Origin: Candidatus Nitrosopumilus sp.
GTDB taxonomy: Archaea; Thermoproteota; Nitrososphaeria; Nitrososphaerales; Nitrosopumilaceae
Assembly: GCA_029863665.1 (NCBI GenBank)
Contig: JAOTUX010000089.1
Location: 1 to 5,393, forward strand
Reading direction: 5' to 3'
Length of the DNA stretch: 5,393 bases
The notes under the pieces are model-generated. The model saw only the letters and a list, made by a program, of their open reading frames with translations. It ran no database searches and was not told where the DNA came from. A program made the translations under genes and the position numbers. How positions within the stretch are numbered: the first letter of the stretch is position 1; every line of letters begins with the position of its first letter. Below, piece by piece: positions 1 to 5,393 of this stretch.

Positions 1-1541
1 AACCAGAAGATAGTAAATTCATTGACTTTCAAATCCTTAGATTGCAGGAGCTTCCTGAAGATTTGCCTCCAGGTCAACTTCCTCATTATATTGATGTCAC
101 AATTAGGCAGGACTTGGTGGATAATTCAAGGCCGGGAGACAGAATTATTCTTACAGGAGTAGTAAGAGTAGAGCAAGAATCTGTTGCTGGAGTCCAGCGA
201 GGACACAGTGGATTGTATAGATTAAGAATTGAAGGAAATAATATTGAATTTTTGGGAGGACGTGGTTCTAAAACCAGTCGAAAAATAGAACGAGAAGAAG
301 TTTCCCCTGAAGAAGAAAAAATGATCAAAGCATTGAGTCAAAGTCCTGATGTGTATCAAAGATTAATTGATTCATTTGCTCCTCACATTCAAGGTCAGAC
401 ATTAATCAAAGAAGCTATCTTGTTGCTAATTGTTGGCTCTAATCAAAGATTACTTGGTGATGGAAGTAAGATTAGGGGAGACATTAACGTATTTCTGGTT
501 GGAGATCCTGGTACTGCAAAAAGTGAGATGCTAAAGTTTTGTGCAAGAATCGCACCACGAGGTTTGTATACTTCAGGTAGGGGTTCAACTGCTGCAGGAC
601 TTACAGCTGCTGTAGTGCGAGACAAAACAGGAATTATGATGTTAGAAGCAGGTGCAGTTGTACTAGGTGATCAAGGTCTTGTAAGTATAGATGAATTTGA
701 CAAGATGAAACCTGAAGACAGAAGTGCCTTACACGAAGTTATGGAACAACAGTCAGCAAGTATTGCAAAAGGAGGTATTGTAGCTACACTAAATGCAAGA
801 ACTTCAATTTTGGCTGCTGCAAACCCAATGTATGGAAAATATGATCCCTTCAAAAATATTACAGAAAATGTAAACTTGCCAATTCCATTGCTTACCCGAT
901 TTGATTTGATTTTTGTTGTAAGGGATATTCCAACCAAAGAAAAAGATGAAAAGATTGCAAGACATATTATTAAATTGCATACTCCTCAGGGAACAAACAA
1001 AAAATTTGTAGTTGATGTGGATTTACTAACAAAATATCTTGCATATGCAAAACGTTCTTCTCCTGACTTGACAAAAGAGGCTGAAGAAAAAATCCTAGAT
1101 TACTATCTCCAAATGAGAAATGTAGAATCCGAAGAGATGATTACAGTTACGCCCAGACAGCTGGAGGGAATAATCAGACTTTCTACTGCCAGAGCAAGAT
1201 TACTTATGAAAGACAAGGTAGAAGAGGAGGATGCTGAGCGTGCAATATTTCTGATTCAGAGCATGCTTCAGGATGCGGGAGTGGATGTCAATACTGGAAA
1301 GGTGGATCTTGGAGTATTGCAGGGAAAACCCCGAAGTGAAGTCTCAAAGATGCAACTATTCATGGATGTTCTCAAAGGCCTTGAGGGAGACAATAAGGTA
1401 CCAGTTGAAGAAAAAGTATTTGTCAAAGAACTTGAAAAGAGTGAAAAATTCACAGAAGAGGAAGCAAGAAACTATATCCGAAGAATGCTCAGGGAAGCAT
1501 CTATTTATGAATCAAAACCCGGTCACTATAACCGAGTATGA
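1..1541 (+). CDS. mcm: Replicative DNA helicase MCM (5'-truncated by window edge)
   Basis: This is the archaeal minichromosome maintenance protein, an AAA+ ATPase that forms the hexameric replicative helicase and moves 3'-5' at the fork. The reading frame is open from base 3 to the TGA at 1539-1541 and gives 512 visible residues. Family members are about 650-700 aa, so roughly 150-190 N-terminal residues, including the usual zinc-binding subdomain, lie upstream. Counting residues from base 3: the end of the N-terminal OB-fold domain, with the LQELPEDLPPGQLP signature, starts at about 14, and its DNA-binding hairpin is near VQRGHSG (64-70). Walker A GDPGTAKS is at 167-174, the presensor-1 hairpin AKGG is near 255-258, and Walker B LVSIDEFDKM is at 226-235. 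Sensor 1 AAANP is at 271-275, the arginine finger LLTRFD at 296-301, and sensor 2 TPRQLEG at 383-389. A C-terminal winged-helix region spans about 443-512. All catalytic motifs are intact. The stop overlaps the start of hel308 (ATGA). An in-frame TTG at 42 is an internal leucine codon, because conserved OB-fold sequence (SKFIDFQ) precedes it. Confidence 0.97.
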   Translation, partial: PEDSKFIDFQILRLQELPEDLPPGQLPHYIDVTIRQDLVDNSRPGDRIILTGVVRVEQESVAGVQRGHSGLYRLRIEGNNIEFLGGRGSKTSRKIEREEVSPEEEKMIKALSQSPDVYQRLIDSFAPHIQGQTLIKEAILLLIVGSNQRLLGDGSKIRGDINVFLVGDPGTAKSEMLKFCARIAPRGLYTSGRGSTAAGLTAAVVRDKTGIMMLEAGAVVLGDQGLVSIDEFDKMKPEDRSALHEVMEQQSASIAKGGIVATLNARTSILAAANPMYGKYDPFKNITENVNLPIPLLTRFDLIFVVRDIPTKEKDEKIARHIIKLHTPQGTNKKFVVDVDLLTKYLAYAKRSSPDLTKEAEEKILDYYLQMRNVESEEMITVTPRQLEGIIRLSTARARLLMKDKVEEEDAERAIFLIQSMLQDAGVDVNTGKVDLGVLQGKPRSEVSKMQLFMDVLKGLEGDNKVPVEEKVFVKELEKSEKFTEEEARNYIRRMLREASIYESKPGHYNRV

Positions 1542-3667
1542 AAATAGAGAAACTAGATCTTCCCGAACCTGCAATTGAATTTTTAAAATCCCAAGGTTTT
1601 GAAAAATTATATCCGCCACAAGCAGATAGTGTAAAGTCCGGACTGTTAGGTGAACAAAGCATTTTAGTTTCTGCTCCTACTGCAAGTGGAAAGACTTTGA
1701 TTGCAATGCTTGCAATGCTTAGTTATCTTTCAAAAAATAAAGGCAAGGTAATTTATCTCAGTCCACTACGTGCATTAGCTGCTGAAAAGCTTTCAGAGTT
1801 TAAAAAATTAGAGAAAATACCTTTAGGAAATAAAATCAAAGTTGGAATCTCAACTGGCGATTTTGAAAGTCTTGAAAAAAATTTAGAGAAAAATAATGTC
1901 TTGATTTTAACAAATGAAAAAATGGATTCTGTGATTAGACATGGTGCTGAATGGATTGAAGAGATTGGATTGGTAATTACTGATGAAGTACATTTGATTG
2001 GAGATGAAAGTCGTGGTCCAACACTTGAAATGGTCCTTACTCAGCTAAAACGATTAGATACAAAACCCCAGATTGTAGGTCTTAGTGCTACCATTACCAA
2101 TTCTGATGAGATTGCCGATTGGCTTGATTGCAAACTAGTCAAAAATGACTGGAGACCTGTACCTCTATCAGAGGGAGTCTGTGATGCAGGGGAGGTCACA
2201 ATGAGTAATGGCAAAACCTTTGAAATTGAGCGTAGTCTGCGTGGAACCCCTATTGATCTAGGCGTACAATCAGTACAGCAGGGAGGACAATCACTAGTAT
2301 TTGCTGAGACTAGAACTCGCTCAAAATCTCTTGCAACAAAAGCTGCAGATGCTGTATCTCAAATTTTAGAAAAAAAAGATTTAACTGAACTAGAAAAAAC
2401 CTCAAAAAAAATTTTATCACAAAATGAACATACTGATTTGGTAAAAACACTGGCACTTCTTGTAAAAAAGGGAGTTGCATTTCATCATGCAGGACTAAAC
2501 CAAAAGTGCAGGGAAACAATAGAGACAGAATTTCGTAAAGGAACAATCAAACTTTTGTCTTCCACTCCAACTTTAGCTGCAGGAGTAAATCTCCCAGCAA
2601 GAAGGGTTGTAATATCTAATGTTAATCGATACAATGCAAAAGTTGGGGCAAACAGACCAATTAGTATCTTAGAATACAAACAGCTCTGCGGAAGAGCTGG
2701 GAGACCACAGTATGATGATTATGGTGAATCTATAATTGTTGGAAATGGAAACACTGAGGATCTAATTGATCATTACATTAATGGAGAACCAGAGCCTATT
2801 GTTTCAAAGATTACTGATGATAAATCCTTACGCACTCATGTTCTTAGTGTGATTGTTACTAATCCTGGAATTAAAAAAGATGAGATCCTGGAATTCTTTT
2901 TGCAGACACTGGGGGGGTTGCAATCAAGAAAACCTACAATAAAATTTGCAATTGACATCTCATTGCGTTTTCTCTCCAGTGAATACTTGATAGTCAAAAA
3001 AGGTGAAAGATATGCTGCTACAGAATTTGGAAAGAAAACCTCAATGTTGTATATTGATCCTTTAACTGCAACATATTTTCGAGATGCTGTTGAAAACGTA
3101 TCACAAGATAGATCACATCCATTTGGATTTTTACATTTAATCTCAAACTGCGAAGAATTTTTCCCAAAGTTCTCACTTCGAAATAAGGATTATGAATCTG
3201 CAAGCCTTTTGATTGAAAATAATTCTTCAGAACTACTTGAACCGATCTCGGAGTATGACTGCTCAAGGAGTCTGTTGGCTTTGCACGCCTGGATTACTGA
3301 ATCATCTGAACTATCCCTGTCTGATAGCCTCGGAATAGAGTCTGGGGATATGCATAGGATGGCAGAGACTGCAAATTGGCTCTCATATTGTCTTAGAGAG
3401 ATTTCCAAACATGTTGAAAGAGCAGATTTGCTTGAGGAACTTGATAATCTGAGGAAGAGAATTGTTTATGGGATTAGGGAGGAACTACTTGACCTAGTCC
3501 GAGTTAAAGGAATTGGAAGAGTTAGAGCTAGAATTCTTTACAAACATGGAATTAAAAACCTCAATGATTTGGCAAAAACCCCTGTAGATAAACTCGCAGA
3601 AATAGATAAAATTGGCTCCACTATTGCAGATAATATAAAATCAGAATTACGTAAGGTTAGATATTGA
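1538..3667 (+). CDS. hel308: Hel308-family DNA helicase (Ski2-like, superfamily 2)
   Basis: This is an ATP-dependent 3'-5' DNA helicase of the archaeal Hel308 family, related to human HELQ, which acts on forked and stalled replication intermediates. It is 709 aa, normal for the family. Motifs in order: Q motif YPPQADSV (25-32), Walker A APTASGKT (46-53), Ia LSPLRALAAEK (64-74), Ib TNEKMDS (125-131), DEVH box (149-152), III GLSATI (181-186), IV SLVFAETR (252-259), V STPTLAAGVNLPARRV (342-357) and VI QLCGRAGRPQYD (382-393). A winged helix and then the ratchet domain follow. The ratchet helix keeps the Arg and Trp seven residues apart (R607, W614) known from the family to contact single-stranded DNA. 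A helix-hairpin-helix region ends the protein (VKGIGRVRARILYKHGI, 656-672, and a second hairpin at 686-704). The ATG at 1538 overlaps the mcm stop by four bases and has no clear Shine-Dalgarno, so it probably depends on translational coupling. The pairing with mcm fits a replication and fork-repair operon. The DEVH box, ratchet helix and C-terminal HhH favour Hel308 over RNA-directed Ski2 relatives. Confidence 0.95.
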   Translation: MKIEKLDLPEPAIEFLKSQGFEKLYPPQADSVKSGLLGEQSILVSAPTASGKTLIAMLAMLSYLSKNKGKVIYLSPLRALAAEKLSEFKKLEKIPLGNKIKVGISTGDFESLEKNLEKNNVLILTNEKMDSVIRHGAEWIEEIGLVITDEVHLIGDESRGPTLEMVLTQLKRLDTKPQIVGLSATITNSDEIADWLDCKLVKNDWRPVPLSEGVCDAGEVTMSNGKTFEIERSLRGTPIDLGVQSVQQGGQSLVFAETRTRSKSLATKAADAVSQILEKKDLTELEKTSKKILSQNEHTDLVKTLALLVKKGVAFHHAGLNQKCRETIETEFRKGTIKLLSSTPTLAAGVNLPARRVVISNVNRYNAKVGANRPISILEYKQLCGRAGRPQYDDYGESIIVGNGNTEDLIDHYINGEPEPIVSKITDDKSLRTHVLSVIVTNPGIKKDEILEFFLQTLGGLQSRKPTIKFAIDISLRFLSSEYLIVKKGERYAATEFGKKTSMLYIDPLTATYFRDAVENVSQDRSHPFGFLHLISNCEEFFPKFSLRNKDYESASLLIENNSSELLEPISEYDCSRSLLALHAWITESSELSLSDSLGIESGDMHRMAETANWLSYCLREISKHVERADLLEELDNLRKRIVYGIREELLDLVRVKGIGRVRARILYKHGIKNLNDLAKTPVDKLAEIDKIGSTIADNIKSELRKVRY
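3634..3640 (+). promoter_or_regulatory. Candidate TATA box for a leaderless internal transcript
   Basis: TATAAAA lies inside the hel308 3' end, centred at 3637. That is 27 bases before the TTG start of the glycosyltransferase. Archaeal TATA boxes are centred about 26-27 bases before the transcription start, and leaderless mRNAs starting at the initiation codon are common in this group, so the placement is right for a second promoter. The element also simply encodes Asn-Ile-Lys in an AT-rich gene, so chance is a serious alternative. Confidence 0.3.
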
Positions 3668-4659
3668 TTGAACTAATACCTCCAGTAATCATTTCTTGTC
3701 TAGTTGCATTTTTTGTCGTATTTTTTACTACCCCTTATATGATTAGCTTTCTAGAAAAAAGAAATCTTACAGTAAAGGATGTAAACAAAAAAGAAAATAC
3801 AATGATTGCTAGACCTGGTGGAATATCGATAATTGCAGGAATAATTGCATCTGAAATTGCTCTTTACGCATTCTTGCAGAAAAATGAAATACTTGCAATT
3901 CTGTTTGTTACTTTTATTGCATTTCTAATTGGATATATTGATGATAGAAAATTCAGAAAGAACGCATGGTTCAAACCAGTAACACTTGCAATTGCATCAA
4001 TTCCAATAATTGTTCTTGGAACATATGATTCTAATCTTGTATTTCCTTTATTTGGAACCGTACAAATTCCTGTTTTGTATCTTGGAATAATTGTATTTAT
4101 GATTCCTATTACTGGAAATACAATAAATTCCATTGATGTTCTAAATGGAGTTGCAAGTGGATTCATGGTAATTGCAAGTTTTTCATTATCCATCTGTTTG
4201 TTTATTGTAGAAAACTATGAAATTGCAATAATTAGCTTGCCTTTAGGATTTGTTTCATTGGCATTTTACAGATATCACAAAATTCCAAGTAGAATTTTCC
4301 CAGGTGATTCTGGCGCATTAGCCTTAGGTGCAATGTATGGCACAATTGCAATTATTGGCGGCGTGGAAATTATAGCTGCAGTGGCATTGTTGCCTGCTGT
4401 AATTAACTCATTTTTGTTCTTATCAAGCGTTAAACGAATGGTAGAGCATAGACAAATCAAAGAAAAACCTGTAGAGCACACTGATGATTTCAGACTAAAG
4501 GCAACTGATGCCAAGACAGCTCCTGTCACTCTGGTAAGGCTGATACTTGCAGGTGGTCCATTATCTGAAAAACAAATAGCACTGACAATCTTCAAACTGG
4601 CTATCTTTTCAGGAATTTTGGCAATAATTACTTCATTTTTGATGAGGATTACTCTATGA
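3664..4659 (+). CDS. Polyprenyl-phosphate GlcNAc-1-phosphate transferase-like (MraY/WecA/DPAGT1 superfamily, AglH-like)
   Basis: This is an integral membrane glycosyltransferase of the PNPT superfamily (glycosyltransferase family 4). Members transfer a HexNAc-1-phosphate from a UDP-sugar to dolichyl or undecaprenyl phosphate, the first step of lipid-linked glycan assembly on the cytoplasmic face. About ten hydrophobic segments can be counted over 331 aa, as expected. Visible motifs are RPGGI (50-54), the paired aspartates in YIDDRK (91-96), NTINSIDVLNG (152-162), PSRIFPGDSG (208-217) and a cytoplasmic EHTDDFR loop (271-277). PSR-I/V-F-x-GD, and the tail with TLVRLILAGGPLSEK (289-303) before the last TM, resemble eukaryotic DPAGT1 and archaeal AglH more than bacterial MraY. 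The exact sugar donor cannot be read from sequence. The start is taken as TTG 3664, overlapping the hel308 stop (TTGA), with AAGG at 3653-3656 seven bases upstream. The next in-frame ATG (3739, residue 26) would remove the first TM helix. A TATA-like box inside hel308 could give it a separate leaderless transcript. Confidence 0.88.
   Translation: MIELIPPVIISCLVAFFVVFFTTPYMISFLEKRNLTVKDVNKKENTMIARPGGISIIAGIIASEIALYAFLQKNEILAILFVTFIAFLIGYIDDRKFRKNAWFKPVTLAIASIPIIVLGTYDSNLVFPLFGTVQIPVLYLGIIVFMIPITGNTINSIDVLNGVASGFMVIASFSLSICLFIVENYEIAIISLPLGFVSLAFYRYHKIPSRIFPGDSGALALGAMYGTIAIIGGVEIIAAVALLPAVINSFLFLSSVKRMVEHRQIKEKPVEHTDDFRLKATDAKTAPVTLVRLILAGGPLSEKQIALTIFKLAIFSGILAIITSFLMRITL
4644..4647 (+). promoter_or_regulatory. 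Shine-Dalgarno site of the 76-aa membrane protein
   Basis: GAGG, within GATGAGGA, ends eight bases before the ATG at 4656. It matches the anti-Shine-Dalgarno core of archaeal 16S rRNA and supports that start. It is the clearest ribosome-binding site in the window; the hel308 and acetyltransferase starts show none. Confidence 0.5.
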
Positions 4660-4886
4660 AATCTAGTCTTTTTGGATTTTTGTTTGCAATGTGGGTTCTG
4701 ATGCTTGTTGGAGGTGGAATTGCTGTGACCTTGTTAGGACCAATCTCTATTTCTGGATTTGGTGAATCGAGTTGGTTTATTGGATCTGTGATAAAAGCAG
4801 TAATTGCAATAACTCTAGTTGTAATTTGGATTTTAATTTTATCTAAACTAAAAAATTGGATTTTCAAAAAAGAATTGAGATCTTAA
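4656..4886 (+). CDS. Small two-TM membrane protein, function unknown
   Basis: This is a 76-aa hydrophobic protein that I do not recognise. Two membrane helices are evident, at about residues 4-28 (rich in F, M, V, G, with a GGG at 19-21) and 41-63 (V/I/L-rich). A short polar loop, ISGFGESSW, lies between them. The end is basic (KLKNWIFKKELR), so the positive-inside rule puts both termini in the cytoplasm and the loop outside. There are no cysteines, catalytic motifs or signal-peptide cleavage site. It is likely real: the ATG overlaps the upstream stop (ATGA at 4656-4659), GAGG at 4644-4647 sits eight bases before the start as a good Shine-Dalgarno, and composition matches the neighbours. Co-translation with the glycosyltransferase suggests, but does not show, an accessory role in lipid-linked glycan synthesis. 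Its TAA overlaps the stop of the convergent acetyltransferase. Confidence 0.75.
   Translation: MKSSLFGFLFAMWVLMLVGGGIAVTLLGPISISGFGESSWFIGSVIKAVIAITLVVIWILILSKLKNWIFKKELRS
4850..4871 (-). terminator. Candidate U-tract terminator of the minus-strand operon
   Basis: Reading leftward past the acetyltransferase stop, the minus strand has T6 at 4871-4866 and T6 at 4855-4850, both followed by AT-rich sequence. They start 12 bases beyond the stop. On the other strand they encode Lys and Lys-Asn codons of the 76-aa membrane protein, so this transcript also has to end inside the opposing gene. Confidence 0.4.
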
Positions 4887-5359
4887 CTTTCTTTCCATTC
4901 TCTTTGTTTTTTATCGTATTCTTCTCTGGTTTTTCTAATTGTTGCTGGTGATCCCATTACAACTGAATTACTTGGAACATCTCTTGTTACTACTGCTCCC
5001 ATTGCAACAACACTGTTTTCTCCTACGGTGATTCCTGCTTTGATTACTGCATGTGCGCCAATGATTGCATTGTCTTTGATTGTAACTCCAATCATTTTGT
5101 TACATGTTGGATATGGATCATTTGTTAGAACAGCTGATGGACCAATGAACACATTTTTTCCAATCCTAGTTAGTGGTGAAATGTAAGCTTGACCTTCTAT
5201 CTTTGTGTTATCTCCAATCTTAACATTGTAATCAATATGTGTTAGAGAACCAATCTTTACATTGTCCCCAATTTCTGTGTTGTCTCCTACATATGAAAAA
5301 TGCCAAATTTTCACATCTTTTCCAATTTTTGCCTTTTCCGAAACAAAATTTGTAATCAT
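4883..5359 (-). CDS. Left-handed beta-helix acyltransferase (WbbJ/WlbB-like sugar N-acetyltransferase)
   Basis: This is a 158-aa hexapeptide-repeat acyltransferase. Twelve uninterrupted hexads fill residues 5-76 (for example KIGKDV, YVGDNT, EIGDNV, RIGKNV, FIGPSA), which is four full turns of a left-handed beta helix. A loop at 77-92 (LTNDPYPTCNK) breaks the pattern, and six more hexads (93-128) add two turns. The end is DVPSNSVVMGSPA and a basic/acidic C-terminal helix. Such proteins are trimeric acetyl-CoA-dependent enzymes. The KIWHFSYVG start and the FIGPSAVLTND-YP segment resemble WlbB/WbpD enzymes, which N-acetylate a 3-amino group on UDP-sugars. An O-acetyltransferase is also possible, so substrate is not assigned. 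The ATG at 5359 is the only ATG, GTG or TTG in frame within the visible upstream sequence. It follows the stop of the preceding gene by four bases, so the two are probably co-transcribed. No strong Shine-Dalgarno is visible. The stop lies in a TTAA shared with the opposing gene. Confidence 0.9.
   Translation of the reverse strand: MITNFVSEKAKIGKDVKIWHFSYVGDNTEIGDNVKIGSLTHIDYNVKIGDNTKIEGQAYISPLTRIGKNVFIGPSAVLTNDPYPTCNKMIGVTIKDNAIIGAHAVIKAGITVGENSVVAMGAVVTRDVPSNSVVMGSPATIRKTREEYDKKQREWKES
4888..4912 (+). terminator. Candidate U-tract terminator of the plus-strand operon
   Basis: Immediately after the TAA at 4884-4886 the plus strand is pyrimidine-rich and reaches T6 at 4907-4912, with another T5 at 4930-4934. 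Archaeal RNA polymerase terminates at U-tracts without a hairpin, helped by the nuclease factor aCPSF1/FttA. The tract lies within the antisense of the acetyltransferase C-terminus, where it encodes Lys-Lys. Confidence 0.4.
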
Positions 5360-5363
5360 TATC

Positions 5364-5393
5364 TTACAAGTGCCATGGATTTGCCTTTGTAAT
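5364..5393 (-). CDS. C-terminal end of an upstream minus-strand gene (partial)
   Basis: Reading the minus strand from the window edge gives nine open codons (ITKANPWHL) and a TAA at 5366-5364, four bases before the acetyltransferase ATG. The tight spacing is what a cotranscribed upstream gene would give, and the tail is plausible coding sequence. Nine residues are too few to name a family. By context, WlbB/WbpD-type acetyltransferases are often preceded by an aminotransferase or oxidoreductase of the same sugar pathway, but nothing visible here proves that. The frame could also be open by chance. Confidence 0.4.
   Translation of the reverse strand: MTKANPWHL

Noticed and set aside
42..44. 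TTG as the start of mcm
   Set aside because: The frame is open to the window edge, and the residues before it (SKFIDFQILR) are conserved MCM OB-fold sequence, so this TTG is an internal leucine codon.
1273..1578. 101-codon plus-strand open frame across the mcm/hel308 junction
   Set aside because: It lies in another frame over conserved MCM winged-helix and Hel308 N-terminal sequence, has no domain-like pattern, and is best explained as a shadow of those genes.
3864..4595. Two minus-strand open frames of over 100 codons opposite the glycosyltransferase
   Set aside because: They are antisense to a well-conserved membrane enzyme, where the lack of antisense stops follows from its codon use. 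No start signal or recognisable protein feature supports them.
3830..4815. Recurring ATTGCA/TGCAATT words that look like a dispersed DNA repeat
   Set aside because: They fall in frame as Ile-Ala codons of hydrophobic helices in AT-rich genes, with irregular spacing and differing flanks, so protein composition explains them.
5150..5350. Degenerate 18-base periodicity on the minus strand, considered as a tandem DNA repeat
   Set aside because: It follows the hexapeptide code of the beta-helix acetyltransferase. The copies differ at many synonymous sites, so the repetition is in the protein and not a recent DNA duplication.
1..5393. CRISPR array, transposon ends, tRNA or rRNA
   Set aside because: No repeat-spacer pattern, inverted terminal repeats, transposase motifs, cloverleaf arms or rRNA-like sequence were seen. 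Essentially every base is coding.

Overview
The window is AT-rich and very gene-dense archaeal DNA. It holds a replicative MCM with an archaeal-type AAA+ core, the archaea/metazoa-type helicase Hel308, and a glycosyltransferase of the archaeal/eukaryotic dolichol type. Gene starts overlap the preceding stops and Shine-Dalgarno signals are weak. This combination, with low GC and an Ile/Lys/Asn-rich protein composition, suggests an ammonia-oxidising thaumarchaeon (Nitrososphaerota, Nitrosopumilus-like). The lineage is an inference from style and composition; no rRNA or marker gene unique to that phylum is present.

Layout. Bases 1-4886 hold four plus-strand genes in a chain. They are the 3' three-quarters of mcm (its 5' end lies outside the window), hel308 (709 aa), a 10-TM polyprenyl-phosphate GlcNAc-1-phosphate transferase-like enzyme (331 aa), and a 76-aa two-TM protein of unknown function. 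Every junction is a 4-base start/stop overlap (ATGA, TTGA, ATGA), which points to one translationally coupled operon. A TATA-like element inside the 3' end of hel308 is placed correctly for a second, leaderless promoter ahead of the glycosyltransferase. Bases 4883-5393 are on the minus strand: a left-handed beta-helix acetyltransferase (158 aa) preceded by the last nine codons of another gene. The two convergent units meet at a TTAA in which both stop codons overlap, so each transcript must end inside the other's coding region. T6 tracts are present there in both directions.

How it fits together. mcm and hel308 form a DNA replication and fork-repair pair: MCM unwinds the fork, and Hel308 is a 3'-5' helicase that acts on stalled or forked DNA. 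The downstream transferase would start lipid-linked oligosaccharide synthesis for protein N-glycosylation or the surface coat, and the small membrane protein is co-translated with it. The opposing acetyltransferase resembles enzymes that N-acetylate amino sugars on nucleotide-sugar carriers. The right half therefore reads as the edge of a cell-surface glycan region abutting a replication operon. No mobile element, CRISPR array, tRNA or rRNA was seen, and no non-coding stretch is longer than a few bases.
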